Of a stretch of DNA of 64,000 nucleotides, positions 53,030 to 60,870 are shown one piece after another. Every line of letters begins with the position of its first letter. Position 1 is the stretch's first letter. A program made the position numbers and the translations under genes. Below the pieces are notes generated by a model that did no database searches, was not told the DNA's origin, and saw only the letters and a program-made list of their open reading frames with translations. The stretch comes from JBCCXL01 sp039191605 (GTDB taxonomy: Bacteria > Acidobacteriota > Thermoanaerobaculia > Multivoradales > JAHZIX01). Location: assembly GCA_039191605.1 (NCBI GenBank), contig JBCCXL010000025.1:1-64000 (forward strand), given 5' to 3'.

Positions 53030-54487
53030 ATGAGCGCTCTGAAACTGTGTTTGCTTTCCGCCGAGATGGTTCCCTACGCCAAGACCGGTGGCCTCGCCGA
53101 CGTCACCGCCGGTCTCTCCAGGTTCCTCGCCGCCGAGGGCCACGACGTGAGGGTCTTTCTTCCCTTCTACGACGTCATCAAGTCCGCCGGCCGGGACTTC
53201 ACGCCGGTCTCCTTTCTCACCGACGTACCGGTCACCCTGGGGGGGCGCACCTTTCGCTACACGGTGCGCACCGATAGCGCCGGAGAGGGAGATGCGGGGC
53301 GCTATTTCATCGATTGCCCCGCCCTCTTCCACCGCGGGGGGATCTACACCGGAGGGCTGGACGACGCCCTGCGCTTCGCGGTGCTCACCCGCGCCACCAT
53401 CGAGGCCTGCCAGCGCATGGGTTTCGCCCCGGACGTCTTCCACTGCAGCGATTGGCATACCGCCCTGCTTCCTCTCTACCTTCGGGTGCACTACGGCTGG
53501 GATCGCCTCTTCGCCAACTCCCGGACCCTGCTGACGATCCACAATCTCGGCTATCAGGGAGTGGTCTCCACCCAGCATCTGAACGCTCTGGATCTCGCCG
53601 GCTGCGCCGACATGCTCTACCAGGAAGATCTAGAGGCCGGGCGCCTGAGCTTTCTCAAGACCGGCTTTTTGTACGCCGACTTTCTCTCCACCGTCAGCCG
53701 CACCTACGCGCGGGAGATTCAGACGCCGGACTTCGGTTTCGGCCTCGACGGCGTGTTGCGGGCGCGCTGGGATCATCTGGTGGGCATCGTCAACGGCGTG
53801 GACTACGGAGACTGGAATCCGGCGGAGGATCCTCACCTTCCCGCCGCCTACAGCGTCGACGACCTCAGCGGCAAGGAGCGCTGTAAGCAGTACCTGCTGG
53901 AATCCCTGGGGCTGGACTACGACCCGAAGGTGCCGGTCTTCGGCATGGTGACCCGGCTGACTCCGCAAAAAGGGCTGGATCTTCTGCCGGGACCGGTTTC
54001 CGAGCTGCTGGGGGCTCACGACGTTCGCCTGGTGATGCTGGGCTCTGGGGAGCCCCGCTACGAGGCGATGCTGGCGGACTTCCAGCGCCGCTTTCCTAAA
54101 AAAGCCTGCTTCTTCCGCGGCTATAGCGAGCCCTTGGCCCATCTGGTGGAGGCGGGGAGCGATTTCTTCTTGATGCCCTCCCGTTATGAGCCCTGCGGCC
54201 TGAATCAGATGTACAGCCTGCGCTACGGCACGGTGCCCATCGTGCGAAAGACCGGAGGACTAGCGGATACGGTGCAGCTCTTCGATCGCCAGCAGGGAGA
54301 GGGCACCGGCATCGTCTTCGACCACTTCGACGCCGACGCCCTGCGCTGGGCGCTGCTCTTCGCCCTCGATCTCTGGCGCCAGCCGGAGGCGCTGGAACAG
54401 GCGCGCCGCAACGCGATGAATCAGGACTATTCATGGCAATCCCAGGGACCTCAATACGTCGAGCTCTACCGCCGCCTGGTCGGCTGA
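53030..54487 (+). CDS. glgA: Glycogen synthase (GT5), ADP-glucose-type
   Basis: 485 residues from the ATG of 'MSALKLCLLSAEMVPYAKTGGLADV'; two in-frame upstream ATGs would add unneeded residues. The GT5 signature K-T-G-G-L is at 18-22. Other landmarks are 'HCSDWHTALLPLYL', 'LLTIHNLGYQGV', 'VNGVDYGDWNP', 'MVTRLTPQKGLDLL' and the C-terminal donor-binding 'SDFFLMPSRYEPCGLNQMYSLRYGTVPIVRKTGGLADTV'. It elongates alpha-1,4-glucan chains, which links to the maltodextrin-uptake locus elsewhere in the window. It is divergent from the ATP-grasp 2 gene. Confidence 0.96.
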   Translation: MSALKLCLLSAEMVPYAKTGGLADVTAGLSRFLAAEGHDVRVFLPFYDVIKSAGRDFTPVSFLTDVPVTLGGRTFRYTVRTDSAGEGDAGRYFIDCPALFHRGGIYTGGLDDALRFAVLTRATIEACQRMGFAPDVFHCSDWHTALLPLYLRVHYGWDRLFANSRTLLTIHNLGYQGVVSTQHLNALDLAGCADMLYQEDLEAGRLSFLKTGFLYADFLSTVSRTYAREIQTPDFGFGLDGVLRARWDHLVGIVNGVDYGDWNPAEDPHLPAAYSVDDLSGKERCKQYLLESLGLDYDPKVPVFGMVTRLTPQKGLDLLPGPVSELLGAHDVRLVMLGSGEPRYEAMLADFQRRFPKKACFFRGYSEPLAHLVEAGSDFFLMPSRYEPCGLNQMYSLRYGTVPIVRKTGGLADTVQLFDRQQGEGTGIVFDHFDADALRWALLFALDLWRQPEALEQARRNAMNQDYSWQSQGPQYVELYRRLVG

Positions 54488-54496
54488 GGCTGCCGG

Positions 54497-55006
54497 TTGC
54501 AGATCTACCTGCCGATCTTCGAGACCCTGGACGTCGCTGAGCTGCGCTGGATGGTGGCTGGCGGCTGGGCGGTTTCTCTTCACGGGGCTCCACGAATGAC
54601 CGTGGATCTAGATCTCGTCGTGGACCTCGAACCGCCGGCAGGGCAGGAGCTATTGGAGGCGTTTCGTCGTCTCGGCCTGGTTCCCCAGCTGCCGGTCCCG
54701 CCCCAAAACCTGCTGGATGCCAGTCTCCGGCGCCGTTGGCAAGAGGAGCGAGGGCTGCGGGCTTTCTCCTGGTACGATGCCGCCAACCCCCTGAGGATTG
54801 TCGATTTAGTGCTGGCCCTACCGGCGCCCTTCGAAGACTTGTGGCAGCGGCGAGCGATGTTTTCGGTGCGAGGTCGCCGGATTGCCGCGGTGAGCCGCAA
54901 AGATCTCGTCGCGATGAAAGAGCAGGCCTCTCGACCGCGAGATCTCGAGGACCTTCGTCGCTTGATGCAATCGAGGGACGATGAACCCGGTGGGCAGCGA
55001 TCTTAG
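54497..55006 (+). CDS. Nucleotidyltransferase-fold protein (AbiEii/MNT-like)
   Basis: 169 residues from a TTG 9 bases after glgA. The N-terminal segment 'RWMVAGGWAVSLHGAPRMTVDLDLVVDL' (~17-44) carries the GG...S-hairpin and D-x-D of the nucleotidyltransferase superfamily in its AbiEii-like form; 'LRIVDLVLALPAPFEDL' and 'VSRKDLVAMKEQASRPRDLEDLRRL' complete the usual pattern. Such proteins are often the toxic or enzymatic part of two-gene modules, and a small partner follows at 55052. The start could be moved downstream only at the cost of the helix before the GG motif. Confidence 0.8.
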   Translation: MQIYLPIFETLDVAELRWMVAGGWAVSLHGAPRMTVDLDLVVDLEPPAGQELLEAFRRLGLVPQLPVPPQNLLDASLRRRWQEERGLRAFSWYDAANPLRIVDLVLALPAPFEDLWQRRAMFSVRGRRIAAVSRKDLVAMKEQASRPRDLEDLRRLMQSRDDEPGGQRS

Positions 55007-55051
55007 GCCAGGGTATGCAAGCCAGGATAGGTAGGCCATGGAGATGGAGTC

Positions 55052-55393
55052 GTGACTGAGGTGAAAGATCAACAGCCGAATGCCGAGGGGGGCGAAGACC
55101 CGCTGGCGGACGCTCCGTGGACGCCGGAGGCTTCGGAGAAAGAGCAGCTGCGGCGCATCGCCGGAGCCAGCGTTGAGGAGCGAGTCGCGTGGGTAGAGGA
55201 CATGCTCCTCCTGGCCTTCGAGATGGGCTGGGCCCAGCCGGTGCGGCCGGTGGATGCCGAGACCTGGGAGCGCTGGCGGGAGCACGGGCGGCCTCCCGGG
55301 GATTGGCGTACGGCCCACGACCCGTGGCCAAGCGCAGACCACCAAGACCACTATCAGGCAGCGCCGAGTCGAGTTGAGGAGGACGGCCGATGA
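55052..55393 (+). CDS. Small hypothetical protein, possible partner of the nucleotidyltransferase
   Basis: 113 residues from GTG. The central helix 'ASVEERVAWVEDMLLLAFEMGW' resembles the 'S.EERL.WLEE' helix found in small proteins encoded next to AbiEii-type nucleotidyltransferases, which is why I pair them; the rest is charged and low complexity. The stop overlaps the start of the lytic transglycosylase gene (ATGA), so it is also coupled to that gene. No domain proves function. Confidence 0.62.
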   Translation: MTEVKDQQPNAEGGEDPLADAPWTPEASEKEQLRRIAGASVEERVAWVEDMLLLAFEMGWAQPVRPVDAETWERWREHGRPPGDWRTAHDPWPSADHQDHYQAAPSRVEEDGR

Positions 55394-56850
55394 ACCTTTC
55401 CCAGCGATGCAGACTTTGGTGGAGAGCCTTGGCCCTCGGAGGGATGGTCCTCTCCTTCGCCGTCGCCTGTGGCAGCGCGGGGACTCAGGAGCCCCAGAGC
55501 CCGGCAGATGCTGCGGTGGCGGGAGCTGACGTCGGTTCTGAGACGAGCTCTGAGACGGACCTCGAGGGAGGTACCAGCGAGGGGAGCGCAGATCTTTCGG
55601 GGGAAGGTTCCGCTGGTGGTCAGGCGCCTGCGAATGACGCGGCTACGAGCGCAGAAGCTGCCGCCCCTCGCCCCGCATCCGGTTTATCCCTCGCCCCCCT
55701 GCCAGCCCTGGAGGATGAGCTGGTGACGGCTCTGGGCTTTGCCCGGACGGCGGTGGAGGCCTACCGTCAAGGGCGCTATGACGAGGCCCGAGGGGCGCTG
55801 AATCGCGCCGCGACGGTGCTGGAGGGGGCACCGCTGCCGCCGGCATTCCGCCGCGCCGGGCTTCAGCTGCTGCAGCCCTCCCTGGCAGCGGAGGCCGCCG
55901 ACGGTGCTCTTCCAGCACCGTCCCTGGAGGAATTACGGCAGCGGCTGGAGGCGGCATCGGCGGATCGAATCCTGCGCCGCCGCCTCGACCTGACCCGCCG
56001 GCTGGAGCCGGTCTGTCATGCCCTAGGGGCCAACGCTCCCCGCGATGCTCGGCTGCTGGACGATATCGCCGGGCATCTAGTGGAGCAGGCGCGCAACCCC
56101 GGGGCCATCAATACGGCCCTGCGTCGCCGTGCTCGCCACGGTGCGGTGGTGCGGGCGGAGCTGCGCCGCGCTGGATTACCCCAGGAGCTGGAGGCGCTGG
56201 TGCTGGTGGAGAGCCGATACGATCCCCAGGCCCGTAGCCCCGCCGGCGCCCGAGGCCTGTGGCAGCTGACCCCCAAGACCGCCAACGGCTTTGGGATTCG
56301 AGGAGCCCAGCTGCTGGATCCAGCAGATTCCACCCGCGCGGCGGCGGCCTATTGGCGACAGCTGCAGCAACTCTTCGGCCCCGAGCAGGTCACCCTCGCC
56401 CTAGCCGCCTACAACGCGGGCGAGAATCGGGTGCTGCGCTGCCTCCGGCAGGCGGAGGACCCGCTGAGGCGAAATTACGAGCACATCGCACCGTGCCTGC
56501 CGCCGGAGACGCGGAATCACGTGCCCAAAGTGCTGGCGGCCTTCCTGGTGCTCGCCGACCCCGAAGCCTTCGGTCTGCGGGCTAACGCCGGTCCCGGGGC
56601 GGAGCAGCGCGGCCAAGGCGCGGGATCTAGCGCTAGCGGAGGCGCAACGAGGAGTGAGACTGGCGGCAGCGCCGGAAGCGCCAGCGGGGCTCAGACCGCG
56701 GCCCGCGAGCACGTGGTGGAAGCTGGCGAGACCCTCTACCGCATCGCGCTGCGCTATGGGCTGGCTCCGGAGCAGCTGGCGCGCTGGAACGGGATCGCCG
56801 ACCCCCGCTCCCTGAAGCCCGGACAGGTCTTGCGGCTCGCGCCTCCGTAG
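55390..56850 (+). CDS. Lytic transglycosylase (MltD-type) with C-terminal LysM, probable lipoprotein
   Basis: 486 residues. A lipoprotein-like signal peptide ends 'LSFAVACGSAG'. After a ~70-residue acidic Ser/Ala/Glu linker and a helical region, the SLT domain spans ~255-375 with catalytic Glu274 ('LVLVESRYDPQARSPAGARGLWQLTPKTANGFG') and the 'LALAAYNAGENRVLRCL' motif. A second Gly/Ser linker leads to a LysM domain (~438-486, 'VVEAGETLYRIALRYGL', 'LKPGQVLRLAP'). It cleaves the glycan strand of peptidoglycan forming 1,6-anhydro ends, in the periplasm or on the outer-membrane inner face. Confidence 0.94.
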   Translation: MNLSQRCRLWWRALALGGMVLSFAVACGSAGTQEPQSPADAAVAGADVGSETSSETDLEGGTSEGSADLSGEGSAGGQAPANDAATSAEAAAPRPASGLSLAPLPALEDELVTALGFARTAVEAYRQGRYDEARGALNRAATVLEGAPLPPAFRRAGLQLLQPSLAAEAADGALPAPSLEELRQRLEAASADRILRRRLDLTRRLEPVCHALGANAPRDARLLDDIAGHLVEQARNPGAINTALRRRARHGAVVRAELRRAGLPQELEALVLVESRYDPQARSPAGARGLWQLTPKTANGFGIRGAQLLDPADSTRAAAAYWRQLQQLFGPEQVTLALAAYNAGENRVLRCLRQAEDPLRRNYEHIAPCLPPETRNHVPKVLAAFLVLADPEAFGLRANAGPGAEQRGQGAGSSASGGATRSETGGSAGSASGAQTAAREHVVEAGETLYRIALRYGLAPEQLARWNGIADPRSLKPGQVLRLAPP

Positions 56851-57287
56851 ATTGGCCCGCCCTTCAGCTGTTTACTCCTGAGGCTCAGCCGATCTACTCC
56901 TGAGGATGAGTCGGCTGATCCCTGAGGAGCACTCTTCTGATGGGGATGTTCTTGATGTGGCGCTTCTGGTGAGGCCTACCCTGGCTGATTTCATCTTGGC
57001 CGGGTTGCGTTGGGCGATGGTCCGAGACGGCCTCCGTCCTGAAGGAACAAGTTGTCAGAAAAGAAGCTCTGAAACGGTCAGGCGTGCTGGGAGGTTTTCC
57101 TCGGAACCGAGATTTTCCTTGCTGAAGAAATTTATAAGATGGAGTAAGTATCTCCCCAAGGATGCTCTCCATCTGTTCTCGATTCGCTGGCGAGTCTCCT
57201 GCCACCGGGCTCGAGTGCCGAAGCCCTCCTTTCTTCCGGACCGAGCTCTCCGTGGTTCCCAAGCTTTAGCGACTGATTCTTCCCTCT

Positions 57288-57309
57288 GCCGGGCCTAGGC
57301 CCGGCTTTT
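57288..57309 (+). terminator. Rho-independent terminator
   Basis: GCCGGGCCTAGGCCCGGC (57288-57305) is a perfect 18-bp palindrome directly followed by TTTTC. It points rightward only; the minus strand has no T-tract. Confidence 0.7.
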
Positions 57310-57501
57310 CTGTGGGCAGATTCAGAGGACGAGATCGTGGCTCGGGAGGGAGGAGCGGCTTGGGCTCGAGACAAAGAGATTTCGTGGTTTCGCGCTCGTT
57401 CAGCTTTGGAGTATCATCATCGAGACGATTCCAATTCAATCTCCCGTGGTGAAAACCGCGTACTCGAGGTGCTGGCGCTGCCGGTGCCCTTGCTGCGAAG
57501 A

Positions 57502-57519
57502 ACGGAACGCACGTTCCGT
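57502..57519. promoter_or_regulatory. GAAC-N4-GTTC palindrome (SOS-box-like) or small hairpin
   Basis: ACGGAACGCACGTTCCGT is a near-perfect palindrome containing GAAC-GCAC-GTTC, which fits the LexA operator consensus of Firmicutes/Actinobacteria. CCTTTTATC follows, so it could instead be a weak terminator hairpin. It lies about 35 bases before the start of the Cys-rich secreted protein. The LexA of this genome may use a different operator, so the assignment is tentative. Confidence 0.35.
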
Positions 57520-57552
57520 CCTTTTATCTGATGTTCTGAAGGAGAGAATCAC

Positions 57553-58344
57553 ATGTCATCTCATCGTCTAAGCCTCTTCATCGCCTCCATCGCCCTGTTG
57601 GCCTTGGCTCTCGGCGCCGCTTTCAACTCTCCGCTCCAGGCGGCCGATCGCATTTCCATGCCGGACTCTTACGAGCCCCAGGACCTCATCGCTGAGGACT
57701 GGCAGCCGTTGGGGGTCGACGCCTGGACCCGCACGGCCCTGAACGGGCACCAGCAATTCCTCGCCACCACCGAGCGCGGCATGATCGCTCTGCGGCCGGT
57801 AATTCACGAGCGCATGTCCTATGCCGTGGAGCTCTACCTGCGCCACGGCGACAAGGGTTTCCTGAAGGTCATGGAGCACCACCAGGCAACCCTGCGCAAG
57901 ATCGATGCTCTCGAGGCGAAGCACGGCTCCGGCCCGGGCCTGATGAGCCGTGAAGCGGCGGGCACCTCCAAGGCCGCCGCGCCGCCGCCGCAATGCTCCA
58001 TCGACGTGCTGGTAGATACCGGCCATGTCGGCTGCTACAACGTGGCCTATGCCGAAGGTGAGTACATCGCCGATCAGGCTCCCTGTCTCGGCAACTGCGA
58101 GCTGTGGACCTTCGCCTTCGCCGGTCGCACCAGCTGCACCACCGGCGTCGAGACCTACGATTACGACATCACCGAGATCACCTACAGCGCTCCCGGTGGC
58201 GGCGGGCATTACAGCAACGCCTTCCACCTCACCACCGACAACGAGTCCTGCAACAACTTTGCTGAGGCGGAGTGGAATTGCAGCGCCGGGGGCTTCCTCT
58301 ACGACTACACCACCGGCAGCGACTGCGGCTGCTGGGCCTGCTAA
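57553..58344 (+). CDS. Secreted Cys-rich protein of unknown function
   Basis: 263 residues; GGAGAG lies upstream of the ATG. A signal peptide (1 to ~31, 'LGAAFNSPLQAAD') is followed by a ~110-residue helical region ('HERMSYAVELYLRHGDKGFLKVMEHHQATLRKIDAL') and a Pro/Ala linker. The C-terminal ~115 residues contain about 12 Cys (in 'QCSID', 'GCYN', 'PCLGNCE', 'SCTTG', 'SCNN', 'NCSA') and finish 'SDCGCWAC', likely disulphide-bonded after export. I recognise no family. It is isolated by terminators on both sides, facing the ATP-grasp 4 gene. A leader-plus-Cys-core layout superficially recalls secreted peptides, but nothing shows processing. Confidence 0.8.
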   Translation: MSSHRLSLFIASIALLALALGAAFNSPLQAADRISMPDSYEPQDLIAEDWQPLGVDAWTRTALNGHQQFLATTERGMIALRPVIHERMSYAVELYLRHGDKGFLKVMEHHQATLRKIDALEAKHGSGPGLMSREAAGTSKAAAPPPQCSIDVLVDTGHVGCYNVAYAEGEYIADQAPCLGNCELWTFAFAGRTSCTTGVETYDYDITEITYSAPGGGGHYSNAFHLTTDNESCNNFAEAEWNCSAGGFLYDYTTGSDCGCWAC

Positions 58345-58392
58345 GTCCGAGATAGCTTTCACGCTCGCGTTCGGATGGAACGCAAAGCAAAA

Positions 58393-58420
58393 CCGCCGGC
58401 CCCTGGGCCGGCGGTTTTCT
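58393..58420. terminator. Bidirectional Rho-independent terminator
   Basis: CCGCCGGCCC (58393-58402) pairs with GGGCCGGCGG (58405-58414). TTTTCTT follows on the plus strand and TTTTGCTTTG on the minus strand, so it can end both the Cys-rich gene and the convergent ATP-grasp operon. Confidence 0.88.
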
Positions 58421-58461
58421 TATTGAACGAAGCCGAGGGCCTCAGGCTGAAGGGGCCTTGC

Positions 58462-59703
58462 TCAACCGGGGTTGCCCTCGGTCTCCCGCCAGTGCTGGAT
58501 GCGGCCCCAGAAGAGCTCGGTGAAGGGCTCGATCTCGTGGTCCGGGTAGAGGGCGCTGACCTTCTGGCGGACGGCGTTCTTGGCGGTCTCGCTGCCGAAG
58601 AACTCCCACACGATCTCGTCGAGATGGAGCAGGTGGCGGGCCTGGAAGTCCTCGAAACGGTCGACCTCCAGACGCTCCCGGGCGATGGCGGCGTAGGCGG
58701 CGACGCGCTCGCGGTAGGGCAGATCCTGCTCCAGCACCTGGTAGTAGGGCTCCCAGTCGACGGTGCGGAGCATCTTGCGGCCGGTGACGGCGCAGTACAG
58801 GGACCAGGCGATCTTCGAGCGGATCAGCCACGGGAAGTGGTAGTGCAGGGAGGTGACCTGGGAATCGGGGCAGGCGTTGGCGAAGTCGATGGGGTGGAAG
58901 ACGCCATCGGCGCGCAGGGATTCGCAGGAGTTGAAGTCCCAGCCGAAGAAGGTGTTGATGGTGAGGGTCATGTCCTCCAGCAGCTGGCGCTCGTCGGCGC
59001 TGATCTGCGGAGTCTCCATGGTGTAGCGGTCATGGAGAGGAGCGGAGGGATCGTAGCGCACGATCTTGACCTGAGGGCCGAGGCCGACGCAGCGCACGAA
59101 GAGGTCGTGGGGCAGCACGGCCTTCTGTAGATGCATCAGCCGCTTGCCGCTCTCGTTGTAGGCCTTGTGGAGCTGCTCCGCGTTGTCGATCTTGTTGACC
59201 CCCACCCAGGCGCCGCCGTCGTAGGGCTTGATGAAGAGGGGATAGCCGATGGTCTCGCCGATGCTGTCGAGATCGAAGAGGCGAGCGTAGCGGGCCAGAG
59301 TGGGCTCGAGGTCGGGGCTGGGCTCGTATTCTTTCTGCGGCACCAGCCAGGTTTCCGGCACCGGAAAGCCGAGGTGAGCGATGGCGGCGTAGGTGGTGGC
59401 CTTCTCCATGCTCTGCACGCTCCACGGATTGTTGAGCACGTAGAGCTGATCCATCAGGATGGATTTCTTGATCCACTCCCGGCTGGGGTAGTACCAGTGG
59501 GTGAGGCGATCCAGCACCACGTCGTAGCGGCAGGGCTGACGAATGTCGAAGGGCTCGATGGTGACTCGCTCCACCTCGACCTGCACCGTATCCCCTTTCC
59601 AGGGCACCGAAAGGTCCAGTCGGCGCACGATCTCCTCGTAGCACAGGGGCCAACAAATATCTGCGCCCAGGGAAAGACCGATGCGCCGGGTGACTTCAGC
59701 CAT
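58462..59703 (-). CDS. ATP-grasp protein 4 (RimK-like, distinct from the other three)
   Basis: 413 residues; GAGGAGG precedes the ATG by 5 bases. The ATP-grasp core is seen in 'VLNNPWSVQSMEKATTYAAIAHLGFPVPETWLVP' (~90-125, with the lid/A-site pattern of RimK-type ligases), 'GYPLFIKPYDGGAWVGVNKI' and the metal-ligand region 'NTFFGWDFNSCESLRADGVFHPIDFANACPDSQVTS'. It lacks the 'THMEWF' and 'RPPG' motifs of paralogues 1-3, so it is a different subfamily. It is the third gene of an operon with the S51-like and esterase genes. It probably forms an amide or ester bond; substrate unknown. Confidence 0.85.
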   Translation of the reverse strand: MAEVTRRIGLSLGADICWPLCYEEIVRRLDLSVPWKGDTVQVEVERVTIEPFDIRQPCRYDVVLDRLTHWYYPSREWIKKSILMDQLYVLNNPWSVQSMEKATTYAAIAHLGFPVPETWLVPQKEYEPSPDLEPTLARYARLFDLDSIGETIGYPLFIKPYDGGAWVGVNKIDNAEQLHKAYNESGKRLMHLQKAVLPHDLFVRCVGLGPQVKIVRYDPSAPLHDRYTMETPQISADERQLLEDMTLTINTFFGWDFNSCESLRADGVFHPIDFANACPDSQVTSLHYHFPWLIRSKIAWSLYCAVTGRKMLRTVDWEPYYQVLEQDLPYRERVAAYAAIARERLEVDRFEDFQARHLLHLDEIVWEFFGSETAKNAVRQKVSALYPDHEIEPFTELFWGRIQHWRETEGNPG

Positions 59704-59730
59704 GATGCCTCCTCGCTCGTCGAGCGAGCG

Positions 59731-60870
59731 TCATTCGTAAACCATCCACAGCGGGCCGGGGAAGAGCCACGAGAGGCCCTCCCTCAGGCGGTCCCGCCAA
59801 TTTTCCCAATTGTGGCCGTCCCGAGCCTCGACGTAGCGCACTTCGAGGCCCGACTCCCGCAGCAGCGGGATCAGGGAGCGGTTGTAGTAGATCGGGCGTT
59901 CGTAGGTTCCACAACAGATGAATAGCTTATCCGCTGGGCGACCGGGGCGGCTGCGAAAGCGGTTGACGAAGGCCACCACCGGGTCGAAGACCGGGCCCTT
60001 CTGGTGCTCGCCGATGTCGGTGAAGGCGAAGGAGCCGGATTGCAGCAGCAGGCGGTCGAAGGTGCCGGGGTAGCTCCACGCCGCGTGCAGGGAGGCGACG
60101 GCGCCGAAGCTGGCGCCCATCAAGCCTCGAGACCCAGGGGCGTCGGTGAGGGGGTAGCGTTCCTCCATCGCCGGCAAGAGCTCTTCCACCAGGAAGCGCG
60201 CGTGCTTTGGATTGGCGCCGTACTCCACCAGTCGCTGGTCGCCGGGGGCCTGGGTCAGGGCGACGATCATCGGGGGGATCTCGTGACGGTGGATGAGGTT
60301 GTCGAGCACCGTCTTGAGCCCGGAATAGTCGAGGTATTCGAAGCCGTCATGGACGATCAGGAGGGGGTAGCGAGCGCGGGGGCGAAAGCGCGCCGGGAGA
60401 TAGACCCCCACCCGGCGCTGCTCACCGAAAGCGGCGGAGGACACCATCAGGTTCTCGAAGCTTCCCGGACGGGCCTCGGGATCCGGGTGGGCCCATTCCG
60501 GCTCGACGTAGCCCTCGCTGTGGGCCACCGAGTTGGCGCCGAAGGGATCCCGCGCCAGGTGCGGGTTCAGCGGATCCCGCACCCAGCTGCGGCTCTCCCC
60601 CTGATGGACCTCGAATTTGTACTCTACCCGCGATCCCCGGGGGAGCTGGAGGGTGGTGTGCCAGAGGTCTAGATCCTGCACCGGATCCAATATCTGCCCG
60701 GTCTCGAGGCCGAAGATGAAGTGCTTCAGCTCTACTCGATCCGCCGAGCCGTGGTAGACGAAGGTGACGTCGGAGCCTTCGACGAGAGGGAATTCGTGGC
60801 TCTCCAGGAAAGCGTGGAGATCCTGGTGATCCGGCTGAGCGTCGAGAAAGCGATCGAGAACCGAGGTCAC
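59731..60870 (-). CDS. Esterase (enterochelin-esterase/EstD-like alpha/beta hydrolase)
   Basis: 379 residues from a GTG that overlaps the upstream stop (GTGA); a longer reading would run through the neighbour in another frame. The N-terminal ~130 residues look like an early-set/CBM48-type beta domain ('VEGSDVTFVYHGSADRVELKHFIFG', 'LPRGSRVEYKFEVHQG'). The C-terminal esterase carries the nucleophile elbow 'GLMGASFGAVASL' (Ser254) and the catalytic His353 in 'ARDGHNWENWRDRL'. This two-domain layout matches Fes/IroD-type hydrolases of siderophore esters, but the context with ATP-grasp enzymes points to another ester or amide. No signal peptide is visible. Confidence 0.9.
   Translation of the reverse strand: MTSVLDRFLDAQPDHQDLHAFLESHEFPLVEGSDVTFVYHGSADRVELKHFIFGLETGQILDPVQDLDLWHTTLQLPRGSRVEYKFEVHQGESRSWVRDPLNPHLARDPFGANSVAHSEGYVEPEWAHPDPEARPGSFENLMVSSAAFGEQRRVGVYLPARFRPRARYPLLIVHDGFEYLDYSGLKTVLDNLIHRHEIPPMIVALTQAPGDQRLVEYGANPKHARFLVEELLPAMEERYPLTDAPGSRGLMGASFGAVASLHAAWSYPGTFDRLLLQSGSFAFTDIGEHQKGPVFDPVVAFVNRFRSRPGRPADKLFICCGTYERPIYYNRSLIPLLRESGLEVRYVEARDGHNWENWRDRLREGLSWLFPGPLWMVYE

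Larger units (their letters stand above)
56851..57552. other. Intergenic region with terminator and regulatory palindrome
   Basis: About 700 bases. A perfect intrinsic terminator at 57288-57309 ends something transcribed rightward, yet the nearest upstream gene stops 440 bases earlier and no protein gene is convincing between them; a small RNA is possible. A TTTATAAG box lies near 57128-57135. Downstream come a GAAC-N4-GTTC palindrome (57502-57519) and GGAGAG before the gene at 57553. Confidence 0.45.

Noticed and set aside
56906..57298. 130-codon frame before the orphan terminator
   Set aside because: Basic, low-similarity composition, no start signal, and it runs into the terminator stem; an RNA is more plausible.
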